A DNA stretch of 45,067 bases from Methylacidiphilaceae bacterium UBA1321 (GTDB lineage Bacteria > Verrucomicrobiota > Verrucomicrobiia > Methylacidiphilales > UBA1321). Every line of letters begins with the position of its first letter. Position 1 is the stretch's first letter. Shown here in pieces: positions 8,532 through 15,958 of the stretch. Position numbers and translations under genes: made by a program. The notes beneath the pieces were generated by a model that was given only the letters and a program-made list of their open reading frames with translations, did not search any database and had not been told where the DNA came from. The stretch spans positions 476-45,542 of the forward strand of contig DBTH01000079.1 in the NCBI GenBank assembly GCA_002306945.1, read 5' to 3'.

Positions 8532-10172
8532 ATGAAACTCACCGATTCCGTTTTGGAAGCCCGGCTTTCGCCTCGTCTGGCGCTGGGTTTCTCCCATTGG
8601 CAAACCGGCAACCTGATCGCGTTCTCCCACCTTGACGGGCCGACGGATTACGACGACGGACTCGTCGCCCGCACAGTCGATCGCGGCCTCCACATTCTTC
8701 TGCCCGGCACCGGCCAACTCCGCTTCGATCTCGATATTCACGAAGCCCGCATCACCAGCGATTTTTTTGAAGCACGCAGCCGCAACGGCGTCACGCTCCG
8801 GGGCGCTTTGCTCGACGCCCACCACCTGCTTCTGGAAGGGCCCTGCCAACTCCACGCCACTTCGGCATCGATCGCCTTTCGCGCCCTTGGGGATCGTCTC
8901 TTGATTGGCTCGACCACTCACTTTCGACCTTCCCTGATCGATTCACACATTGATGAAGCCATTCAGGCACGCCTCCACTGGCAGACCCATCTCACCCCTC
9001 CCGCTGGAACCGTTTCGCTCTCCGCCACCGCGCAACGCACTTTCGCCCGCGCCCTGTCGCAAATGAAGGGACAAGTCTGCTCGCCCGAAGGAATCCTCAA
9101 GCACCCGTGGTCCACTCCCGACCGCTGGCCACACCGGGCCATGTGGTTGTGGGATTCCGCCTTCCACGCCATCGGTTGGCGGCACATCGATCCCGCGCTC
9201 GCCAAGGCCATGATCGACGCCGTGCTCGACGCCCAGGCACCGGACGGTTTCATCCCCCACACGGCTGAGCCCCGGGGACATTCCCTGATTACGCAACCTC
9301 CCATTCTCGCGTTTGCCGCCGAGCTTGTTCTGGAAAAAAACGATGATCCCGACTGGCTCGCCCGCATTTATCCCAGGCTCTGCGCTTACGTCAATTGGGA
9401 CGCCACCCACCGCGACAACGACGGCGGCGGACTGCTTGAATGGTTCATCGAAGAAGCCAGGCATTGCCGCAGCGGAGAAAGTGGCATGGACAACTCCCCC
9501 CGCTTCGACCTGGCCATCCCGCTCGATGCACCAGACTTCAACGCCTTCCTCGCCAACGAATACGAAGTCCTCTCCCGTTTCGCCCGACGCCTCCAGAAAA
9601 CAGACGATCCCGTCCATTGGTTCGTCCGCCACAATGATCTCTGCCACCGCATCAACCAAAAACTCTGGTCGACCGAACACCGGCTTTACTGCGACCGCGA
9701 CCCCGCGACTGACACGCTTTCCCCCGTACTCTCCAGCGCGGGATTTCTCCCCCTTCTCTGCGGCGCCCCCGACCCGGAACAAGCCGCCGCGCTCGCCGCA
9801 CACCTGACCAATCCCTCCACCTTCGGCACCCCGTTGCCGATTCCCTCCATCGCTGCCAACAGCAAACTCTACTCCAAGGACATGTGGCGCGGCCCCGTCT
9901 GGATCAATGTCAACTGGCTCGTCGCCCGCGGACTGCAGCGTTACGGATTGCACCAGGCGGCGGATCGGCTGAGAAAACTTTCCCTTGGCGAAATCGAACG
10001 CACCTGCACCCGCTACGGAACATTTTTCGAATACTTCGACGACCGCCTGGAAGTCGAGCCTCCCTCTCTTTTGCGCAAATCCAAAAACATCCCGGGTCAA
10101 CACCCCTACCAGGTCATTCACGACTACGGCTGGTCCGCCACTCTCTATGTCGACTGGCTGTTGAGCCGTTGA
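8532..10172 (+). CDS. GH63-like glycoside hydrolase (alpha/alpha toroid)
   Basis: A 546-residue protein without a signal peptide, so probably cytoplasmic. The C-terminal two thirds match the (alpha/alpha)6-barrel of GH63 and related trehalase-like enzymes: MWLWDSAFHAIGW (with Asp208 as a candidate general acid), QAPDGFIPH, SGMDNSPRFD, YSKDMWRGPVWINVNWL and GTFFEYFDD (Glu near residue 500, candidate base). A beta-rich N-terminal domain (about 1-150) precedes it. GH63 members act on alpha-glucosides or mannosyl/glucosyl-glycerate, but the substrate here cannot be read from sequence. It follows a LacI-type gene and converges with a URO-D-family gene only 15 bases away. Confidence 0.85.
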   Translation: MKLTDSVLEARLSPRLALGFSHWQTGNLIAFSHLDGPTDYDDGLVARTVDRGLHILLPGTGQLRFDLDIHEARITSDFFEARSRNGVTLRGALLDAHHLLLEGPCQLHATSASIAFRALGDRLLIGSTTHFRPSLIDSHIDEAIQARLHWQTHLTPPAGTVSLSATAQRTFARALSQMKGQVCSPEGILKHPWSTPDRWPHRAMWLWDSAFHAIGWRHIDPALAKAMIDAVLDAQAPDGFIPHTAEPRGHSLITQPPILAFAAELVLEKNDDPDWLARIYPRLCAYVNWDATHRDNDGGGLLEWFIEEARHCRSGESGMDNSPRFDLAIPLDAPDFNAFLANEYEVLSRFARRLQKTDDPVHWFVRHNDLCHRINQKLWSTEHRLYCDRDPATDTLSPVLSSAGFLPLLCGAPDPEQAAALAAHLTNPSTFGTPLPIPSIAANSKLYSKDMWRGPVWINVNWLVARGLQRYGLHQAADRLRKLSLGEIERTCTRYGTFFEYFDDRLEVEPPSLLRKSKNIPGQHPYQVIHDYGWSATLYVDWLLSR

Positions 10173-10187
10173 AAAACGTCCGGGTTC

Positions 10188-11372
10188 TCAACCCGCCAGC
10201 CGCACTTCGCGACCCGCATGATACATCGCCTCCGTATTTTCAATCGGAGTATACGGTGCCAAATTGTTCCCCTCGCGCAAGATGAAGCGCCCCCCTTCCA
10301 GAATGCCCGACGTGAGAATGCGCCTGACCTCGTTGCGCACCTGGTCTGGCGTCGCCTCCATCAGGAACGCCACGTGCGGCCCGCCATTGATGAGAACATC
10401 CGGCCCCAACTCGCGGCGCAACGGCCCAAAGTCCACCGGAAATCCCGTATCGAATTTCCGGATATTCAACTCCTCAACCAACGTCTTGAAATGGCGTGTC
10501 GCATTTCCACAGAGATGAATGAAACGCTCCGACATCGGAGTCGCCAACGCCTCGCAAAGCCGCCGGTGGTGTGGCAACACGTGTTCGCGGTACATGGCCG
10601 TCGAGATCAGGGCGACACTGTCGTCCGCATAACCGAATTCAGGATCGGGCACCGGAAGCGGAAGATCGCCCAGCTTTCTCCAGGCCACCAGACGCTGGAT
10701 CGTCGCCTCCGTGATAAACGCCAGAAGCTTCTGCAAACGTTCCGGGTCGTCCGCCATCGTCTCGCAGACAAAATCGGCGCCGAACAAATTGCACGCCACT
10801 GTCAACGGCCCGTCCGTCCCCAGAAAAGGCGCCTGTATCTCTATGGGCCGCCCCAGAAAAGTTTCCTTCCGGGCTCTCTGCTGGAAATATTCCAGATACT
10901 CCAGTCCGCGTGCCATCAACGATGAAAACGGATCGGGCATCCCCCTTTCCATCACCCTTTCCGGTGCGTCGGCGAAATCCGGCATAGTGTCCGGCACCTG
11001 ATCCGGAAAATAGTGAATTTCACAGCCAAACCAGGCCGCCTCATAGTAATTCTGGAAGTCGGGCCGGATCGTCCATTTCTGCGGCAGACCGAGTTCGCAA
11101 TCCTGGAGCAAATTAAATTTGTTCCAGCGCAGAAATTTCAATTGCGCCTCGAACATCACGTCGGGATCTTCCGAATACGTCTTGAAATCCAATCCCTCCG
11201 GATTGGCCTCCTTGTTAAACATGAAGTACCGCGTATTGGTTCCCAGAATGATCGGTATACGCACCGGATGCCGGGCATGAAACGCGCGCCACATGGCGGA
11301 TTGCTCTTCATTATGGCGGGCAAAATCAAATCGGGAAAGACGGTCGGTCGGTAAACAGGCGGAGTCGGTCAT
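10188..11372 (-). CDS. Uroporphyrinogen decarboxylase-family (MtaA/CmuA-like) protein
   Basis: The 394-residue product has the URO-D-like TIM-barrel pattern, including APFLGTDGPLTVACNLFGAD, a MYREHVLPHHRRLCEAL helix, IHLCGNATRHFKTLVEEL (His286, Cys288) and a C-terminal ISG-type strand NGGPHVAFLMEATPDQV. The HxCGN motif is the zinc site of corrinoid-dependent methyltransferases such as MtaA. It argues against a true heme-pathway HemE. Such proteins are often found in glycan or methylated-substrate loci of the PVC group, where the role is uncertain; demethylation is a guess. It is divergent from an AraC-type gene (80-base gap), which probably controls it. A small inverted repeat with its stop codon in the loop lies at 10181-10195. 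Confidence 0.8.
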   Translation of the reverse strand: MTDSACLPTDRLSRFDFARHNEEQSAMWRAFHARHPVRIPIILGTNTRYFMFNKEANPEGLDFKTYSEDPDVMFEAQLKFLRWNKFNLLQDCELGLPQKWTIRPDFQNYYEAAWFGCEIHYFPDQVPDTMPDFADAPERVMERGMPDPFSSLMARGLEYLEYFQQRARKETFLGRPIEIQAPFLGTDGPLTVACNLFGADFVCETMADDPERLQKLLAFITEATIQRLVAWRKLGDLPLPVPDPEFGYADDSVALISTAMYREHVLPHHRRLCEALATPMSERFIHLCGNATRHFKTLVEELNIRKFDTGFPVDFGPLRRELGPDVLINGGPHVAFLMEATPDQVRNEVRRILTSGILEGGRFILREGNNLAPYTPIENTEAMYHAGREVRLAG

Positions 11373-11452
11373 GGCATTTCTTTCGATACCCCTACTCTAT
11401 CCGCATCACGGATTTCTGGCTTTCAAGACCGTACCGTAGTACAAAATCAAAC

Positions 11453-12352
11453 ATGCCCAATCCCATCGTCGCCAACACCCGCGAACGTATCGTGCTCGAC
11501 CTGAGAACTCTCGGCGTGCCAGAAGTCCCCATGCTCGGACGATACAATTACATCCTGGCTCACCGCGGACTCGCTCCCCATATCCATCCCGGCACCGTAG
11601 AGATTTGCCTGCTGGCCAAGGGAACCCAGCTTTACCGCGTCGGACAGCGCAACTACCTGTTGCGTGGCGGCGATGTCTTCGTCACATTCCCCGGAGAGCG
11701 GCACAGCACTGGAGAAGCCCCGGAAGAAAAAGGCACCCTGTACTGGATTCAAATTATTCCCCCCGCACGGTCGGCCCGCTTTCTGAATTGTCCGGCGCCC
11801 GAAGCCCGCCACTTGAAGGCCCAGCTCCTCTCGCTGCCAAACCGGCACTTCGCCGCCGATCCGCGGCTGCAAAAAATCCTGGACGAAATCATCCGGGTCG
11901 CGAGTTCGGCGCAAAGCCCACTGCAACGCACCGCCATCATCTCCAAAATGGTCGAATTTCTTCTGCTCCTCATCGATAACTCTCCCCAGCATCCGCAAAA
12001 AGAACTCGCGCCCGAATTCAGCCAACTCCTGCGCCTCATCGACGAAAAAATAGAAGAGCCCTTGAGTGTCGCCAGTCTGGCCACCCGCACCTCCCTGTCG
12101 GTTTCGCGTTTCAAAGCCCGCTTCAAACAGGAGATCGGCATTCCACCAGCGGAATATGTCCTGCGCCGAAAAATTTCTGAGGCCAAAAAACAACTCGCCA
12201 AACCCGGAGCCCAAGTCACCGACATCACCTACCGCCTGAATTTTTCCTCCTCCCAATACTTCGCCACGGTCTTCAAGCGCTACACCGGCACCACGCCTCG
12301 CACCCTGCTCAATCCAGGTGGGGTTCCCTCCACTCACCTCTCGGATAGATAA
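11453..12352 (+). CDS. AraC-family transcriptional regulator with cupin sensor
   Basis: A 299-residue regulator. The N-terminal cupin-like domain (about residues 35-95) includes HIHPGTVEICLLAKGTQLY and GDVFVTFPGERHSTG. The C-terminal double helix-turn-helix (about 200-295) includes LSVASLATRTSLSVSRFKAR and the signature FSSSQYFATVFKRYTGTTP. AraC proteins of this layout usually activate a neighbouring operon in response to a small sugar. The divergent URO-D-family gene, 80 bases away, is the natural target. The CE2-like esterase gene converges on it from the other side. Confidence 0.92.
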   Translation: MPNPIVANTRERIVLDLRTLGVPEVPMLGRYNYILAHRGLAPHIHPGTVEICLLAKGTQLYRVGQRNYLLRGGDVFVTFPGERHSTGEAPEEKGTLYWIQIIPPARSARFLNCPAPEARHLKAQLLSLPNRHFAADPRLQKILDEIIRVASSAQSPLQRTAIISKMVEFLLLLIDNSPQHPQKELAPEFSQLLRLIDEKIEEPLSVASLATRTSLSVSRFKARFKQEIGIPPAEYVLRRKISEAKKQLAKPGAQVTDITYRLNFSSSQYFATVFKRYTGTTPRTLLNPGGVPSTHLSDR

Positions 12353-12369
12353 CGACGGTGCCGATTATT

Positions 12370-13476
12370 CTACCATCCGAGATCCTTTTGCAAACGCGCC
12401 ACCAGTTGGGCGGCCATCAATTGATGCGTTTTGGCGCTCGGATGCCAACTGCCCCCGTAACCGTTCTCGGGCTTCTGCGTGCCGAAATCGATAAAGCGCA
12501 CTTTGCGGTCTCCGGCCGATTCAAATTCGGAGATGAGGGCATTGAGATAATGGCGTATTGTCGTGGCCGGTTTGCGCGGAGCCGGCCAATCGCCCAGCAT
12601 GGTGCCGAGAGCGCAATAAATCGTCGCGTCCGGATATTGATTGCGCAGACGCTTGAGCAGGGAGCGATAAGCCGCCATCCACCCCGCGCCTTCGGGATCT
12701 TCCAGGCCGAAATCGTTTGTGCCGAGATTAATAACCACCACGTCCGGTTTCCATGAGGCGAAATCCCACGCCGCACCGTTTTGATCTTTCGGCAATATGT
12801 CGCCGTAGAAATCGAGGATGCTGTTGTTGGGCCAAAGTTTTTTCCCCGACCACGCCACGCAGACGTAATCGGCACTGAGTTGACGCGCGGCCAACGCGCC
12901 GTAAGTGATGCTCGCGTTCTCGGCGCGCGGAGTGAATTTCTCTTCCTTGGTCGGCGCTTCGTTGCCGTAACCGCAACTGATCGAATCGCCAATCACTTCG
13001 ATACGCCGCGAAGGCGCGGCAGGCGCCGGAAGAATTTTTCCCTCTGCGGAGAGTTGGAAGCCCAGGAACTGCGTCGCTCCAACATTAAACTCCGTACGTT
13101 TCACGAGCTCCACCGTATGTTCGGCGACAGACAGGGATTCCACCACACTATAAAGCGGCTGCCCTTCGATGATTTCAATAAAGCGGTCCGGTTTTCCATC
13201 CACGATCACCTGCCAGAAATCATGTCCGGTGCTGCGGAACCGGACATTGAGCGCACTCCCTTGAAAACGAATAATCACCGTGCTGGCCGACCACGCGCAA
13301 CGCGGCCCCGCCGGATCGTTGTGATCAAAACGCCCCACATAGCGAAGATTCCCGTGCGTTGCGGCCACTGCCACCGGCAATTCCCTGGCCGGCTCAACCG
13401 GATTAGCCGCCTGCGCCCAAAGAATCGACGGAACGAGACACAGAACGAGCGTTCGAAAAAGATACCACGAATTCAT
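12370..13476 (-). CDS. Secreted CE2-like acetyl esterase (SGNH hydrolase)
   Basis: The 368-residue product has a signal peptide (about residues 1-23). A beta-sandwich domain (about 40-150, with LRYVGRFDHND and FRSTGHDFWQVIVDG) is followed by an SGNH domain: VIGDSISCGYGNE (nucleophile Ser165), INLGTNDFG (oxyanion Asn254) and GSWHPSAKTHQ (His345). This two-domain order is typical of carbohydrate esterase family 2, which removes acetyl groups from xylan, mannan or other glycans. It acts outside the cytoplasmic membrane. It follows the PEP-CTERM gene (start 14409) after 36 bases on the same strand and is probably co-transcribed with it from the operator-bearing region at 14410-14575. Confidence 0.9.
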   Translation of the reverse strand: MNSWYLFRTLVLCLVPSILWAQAANPVEPARELPVAVAATHGNLRYVGRFDHNDPAGPRCAWSASTVIIRFQGSALNVRFRSTGHDFWQVIVDGKPDRFIEIIEGQPLYSVVESLSVAEHTVELVKRTEFNVGATQFLGFQLSAEGKILPAPAAPSRRIEVIGDSISCGYGNEAPTKEEKFTPRAENASITYGALAARQLSADYVCVAWSGKKLWPNNSILDFYGDILPKDQNGAAWDFASWKPDVVVINLGTNDFGLEDPEGAGWMAAYRSLLKRLRNQYPDATIYCALGTMLGDWPAPRKPATTIRHYLNALISEFESAGDRKVRFIDFGTQKPENGYGGSWHPSAKTHQLMAAQLVARLQKDLGW

Positions 13477-13512
13477 GAACCGGACTTCCAGGAGAAAAAA
13501 AACGGAACAACT

Positions 13513-14409
13513 CTAAATCCTGCCGGTGCGTCCCATCCGACGCCTGACCCCGCCGAACAACAACGCCATTGCGCCCACAAACAAGGCATAGGTTTCCGGC
13601 TCGGGAACGGCCAGCCCGGTCGTCACATCCGCCCAACTCGTGCCGATGCGCAATTCATCCACCGTCATGCCGAAAGTCGTCGAATACGAATAAAGGCTAA
13701 CTGAGTTTATAGTGCTACTGTCAACGGAGGTGTTGACCGCATTGGCGCTTCCGGCGTTGGCTTCGCTGCTCACGGTCGGATCAACCCACAGGCTGTAGGT
13801 ATCGGTTCCGGTTGTGGAAAAATCGATCTTGAGGACGAGCAGATAGGTGTGTCCATAATTGAGATTAATACCGGTGGAAACGGCCGTAGTGGAGTTCGCG
13901 TAGCTGCCCGACACGACCAAATCCCTTGTTGTTCCGGTTGACGTATGCAGACCTACATAGGCCGAACCGATTTGCAGTCCCGCATACTGGGCTGCCGTTA
14001 GGCTGTTATTAGCCGCCACATTGTAGAGAAAGCTGACGTAGTAGGTGCCGCTGGACAGGGCGGAATTCAGCGAGCGGGTCGCGCCGATGGTATCGGTCGA
14101 TTGACTCAACGCCAGACCGCCTGTGCTCAGAGAGCCGTACGATAACCCCGAACTGGCCACCGTGTACTTTTTCGTCGTATCCGTCCCACTGCTATTGTCC
14201 CACCAATAGGTCGACCAAGCTGTTGCAGCTCCAGTTGAAGAATTATAGGCCGAACCGCCATTGAGCCCATTATTGGCGGCCGTGCCCACCGTGGAACCGG
14301 ACGTGTAGTTGAAACCCTCGTAATAAAGCAACGTGGCGTGGGACCTCTCCGCGGAAAATAGGAGGGTCAATACAGCAACCGGCAAGACGATCAGGATGTT
14401 TGGTTTCAT
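13513..14409 (-). CDS. PEP-CTERM sorting domain protein
   Basis: A 298-residue exported protein. It has a signal peptide (MKPNILIVLPVAVLTLLFSA to SHA), a Gly/Ser/Thr-rich beta-sandwich-like middle beginning LLYYEGFNYTSGSTVG, and a C-terminal VPEPETYALFVGAMALLFGG followed by Arg-rich RRRMGR. The tail is the PEP-CTERM signal, recognised by an exosortase for surface attachment. The middle resembles concanavalin-like glycan-binding domains, but no catalytic residues are obvious. A TATAACAGATTG copy lies 25 bases before the start codon. The CE2-like gene follows, so surface binding and deacetylation of the same glycan is plausible. Confidence 0.88.
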   Translation of the reverse strand: MKPNILIVLPVAVLTLLFSAERSHATLLYYEGFNYTSGSTVGTAANNGLNGGSAYNSSTGAATAWSTYWWDNSSGTDTTKKYTVASSGLSYGSLSTGGLALSQSTDTIGATRSLNSALSSGTYYVSFLYNVAANNSLTAAQYAGLQIGSAYVGLHTSTGTTRDLVVSGSYANSTTAVSTGINLNYGHTYLLVLKIDFSTTGTDTYSLWVDPTVSSEANAGSANAVNTSVDSSTINSVSLYSYSTTFGMTVDELRIGTSWADVTTGLAVPEPETYALFVGAMALLFGGVRRRMGRTGRI

Positions 14410-14434
14410 AGGGAGTTAGGGGTTTATTATGCTA

Positions 14435-14446
14435 TATAACAGATTG
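14435..14446 (+). promoter_or_regulatory. Candidate operator TATAACAGATTG upstream of the 14409 gene
   Basis: Exact copy of the shared 12-base motif, 25 bases before the PEP-CTERM start and on the opposite strand to the gene. The inner part, AACAGATTGTT, is an 11-base palindrome about its central A, as expected for a dimeric regulator site. Confidence 0.6.
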
Positions 14447-14533
14447 TTGCTTCTTTTAAAATTTAAGACTATAACCGCTTATTGTCAATCCTATTTTAGT
14501 TCATTAACCCTCAAAAAAATGATTTAATTGATA

Positions 14534-14544
14534 TATAACAGATT
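14534..14544 (+). promoter_or_regulatory. Second operator copy TATAACAGATT
   Basis: Matches the first 11 bases of the shared motif and differs at the twelfth (A for G). It lies just beyond the stop of the prepilin-like gene and 125 bases upstream of the PEP-CTERM start. Confidence 0.5.
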
Positions 14545-14575
14545 ACAAATTTCCAAATTGGTCGCTACATGTGAT

Positions 14576-15367
14576 TCAAGGAAGTGATGTAGTAGTCAAG
14601 TCAGACAAGACGGCTTGTTTGATATCCAGATCGGCCAGGTCTTGTCGTCCCAGAGCACTGACGTGGCCGTCGTAGAAAAGCACGTTCGCCTTGCCGTTGT
14701 GACGCAGATGCATGCCGCCGTTTTCAGTAAAAGTGTTCGGATAGAAATAATAGAGCTGAAGCTTGGCCGCTCCGCCTGAATACGCGACGGTATCAGCCAT
14801 CATCGGAATGGTAGCAGGCGCGGGAACCGAGCCGAGATAATGCCAGCCGTCGTGAATCCAGTCGATCGTGTAGCCTGCAATGGTTCTACCACCGCCATGC
14901 AAGATTCCATAAGTCCGATAGATTGACCCGGTCTCAGGCAGGTAGTTGTAATAGGCCGCTAATGTAGCCGGATTCTTAGGCCGTTGAGACGGGCAGAGAA
15001 GAATATTGTAATCGTTGCGTGGAACACTCTTGACCGGATGTGAACCGGGAAAATAGGAAGTGCGGTTGCGCGCACCGATTAGCCAGTCCGACCACATCAT
15101 GTTATCACTGGCCGCAGGTGTCAAATTCAGGTTATTAGCCGCGCCGATCTTGTTGCCGTTTTCCGCAGCAAACTGCATTTCCATTGTGTATATCTGCCGC
15201 AGGTTGTTGGCGCATTTGACGCTCTGGGCGACAGCGACGGCCTTGCTAAAGGCGGGGAAAAGCAGTGCCAGGATCAGGACGATAATCCCCACCGATACAA
15301 GTAATTCGATCAGGGTATATCCCGCCCTTGGACGGCGAACGGCTTGTCTGGCTGATGCCTGGGACAT
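14576..15367 (-). CDS. Prepilin-like protein with H-X9-DG motif
   Basis: The 263-residue product has a basic leader and the prepilin motif RAGYTLIELLVSVGIIVLIL, with Glu at mature position 5. The helix is followed by SVKCANNLRQIYTMEMQFAAENG. The C-terminal RHNGKANVLFYDGHVSALG fits the H-X9-DG processing-associated motif exactly. These PVC-group proteins probably use type II secretion or pilus-like export. They often accompany polysaccharide-utilisation loci; a role in glycan capture has been suggested but not shown. The gene lies 24 bases after the carbohydrate-binding-like gene and is the last of the leftward run that starts at 19726. Confidence 0.88.
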   Translation of the reverse strand: MSQASARQAVRRPRAGYTLIELLVSVGIIVLILALLFPAFSKAVAVAQSVKCANNLRQIYTMEMQFAAENGNKIGAANNLNLTPAASDNMMWSDWLIGARNRTSYFPGSHPVKSVPRNDYNILLCPSQRPKNPATLAAYYNYLPETGSIYRTYGILHGGGRTIAGYTIDWIHDGWHYLGSVPAPATIPMMADTVAYSGGAAKLQLYYFYPNTFTENGGMHLRHNGKANVLFYDGHVSALGRQDLADLDIKQAVLSDLTTTSLP

Positions 15368-15391
15368 GAATGCCTCGCGAAGTAAGGTGTA

Positions 15392-15955
15392 TTACGGCTG
15401 TGCGGTCAAATTGGGATTAGCCTTCACAAATTCCTCCCACTCACCGGTGGTCAGGAGGAAACAATCGAAAGCGTAGCACTTGTTGAATTGATAAGTCGGA
15501 TCGTTGAGCACTTCGACGTCGATCTTGTGCTCGCCTGCCGTAAGCGTGACTTCGCCAATCTGCGCCCAGGTCACTGGCACGTATTCGCGCATGACAACGG
15601 AATCGAACAGCTTGACCTTGCGCACCTCGGTCCAATCCCCGCCGTCGAAACGCCAGCGGAACGCTCCGTGCTGCCAGTATTTGCGCACAAAGAAACGATA
15701 CGTCCCCGCCGCCGGAACCTGCACCGCGTAATGGGCGTAAGCGGTCGTGTCGGTCACATTGCCGTTGAGCCAACTGCGCTCGGAAAGCTTCGCTGCTTCC
15801 TGCGGATTGAAAGGTCGCGCTCCACCGTTGACGGTCATGTTCGTATCGGACGCCGATTCGGCTTCCCAGAAGACCGTCTCCGCGGCAACAGATCGCATAG
15901 CCGAAACGCCAAGACAAGCCGACATCGTCAGGACTACAAGGGTGAGTTTTTTCAT
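15392..15955 (-). CDS. Secreted carbohydrate-binding-like domain protein
   Basis: A 187-residue protein with a signal peptide (about 1-25, ending SVAAE). The rest is a single beta-sandwich-like domain: TVFWEAESASDTNM, YRFFVRKYWQHGAFRWRFDGGDW, GEVTLTAGEHKIDVEVL and FNKCYAFDCFLLT. The WEAE opening and GEHxIxVE strand resemble CBM6/35-type glycan-binding modules. It is clearly paralogous to the N-terminal domain of the SGNH protein at 19865, with matching FRWRFD and FDCF blocks. No catalytic residues are visible, so a binding role is likely. Its stop lies 24 bases before the prepilin-like gene, and it follows the beta-helix gene with only three bases between. Confidence 0.75.
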   Translation of the reverse strand: MKKLTLVVLTMSACLGVSAMRSVAAETVFWEAESASDTNMTVNGGARPFNPQEAAKLSERSWLNGNVTDTTAYAHYAVQVPAAGTYRFFVRKYWQHGAFRWRFDGGDWTEVRKVKLFDSVVMREYVPVTWAQIGEVTLTAGEHKIDVEVLNDPTYQFNKCYAFDCFLLTTGEWEEFVKANPNLTAQP

Positions 15956-15958
15956 GGG

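Larger units (their letters stand above)
14410..14575. promoter_or_regulatory. AT-rich intergenic region carrying two operator copies
   Basis: This gap separates the end of the prepilin-like gene (14576) from the start of the PEP-CTERM gene (14409). It is markedly A/T-rich compared with surrounding genes, as is 19742-19864, the only other place where the motif clusters. It holds two copies of the shared motif, at 14435 and 14534, 99 bases apart. The arrangement would suit looping between two bound regulators, but this is inference. Confidence 0.5.

Noticed and set aside
8943..10121. Long open frame (392 codons) on the minus strand inside the GH63-like gene
   Set aside because: It is antisense to a gene with clear family motifs, and its translation has no recognisable domain; GC-rich coding DNA often leaves such frames open.
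10181..10195. Inverted repeat CGGGTT / AACCCG as terminator of the URO-D-family gene
   Set aside because: The stem has only six pairs, the stop codon sits in the loop, and the T run is displaced by four bases; kept only as a note.
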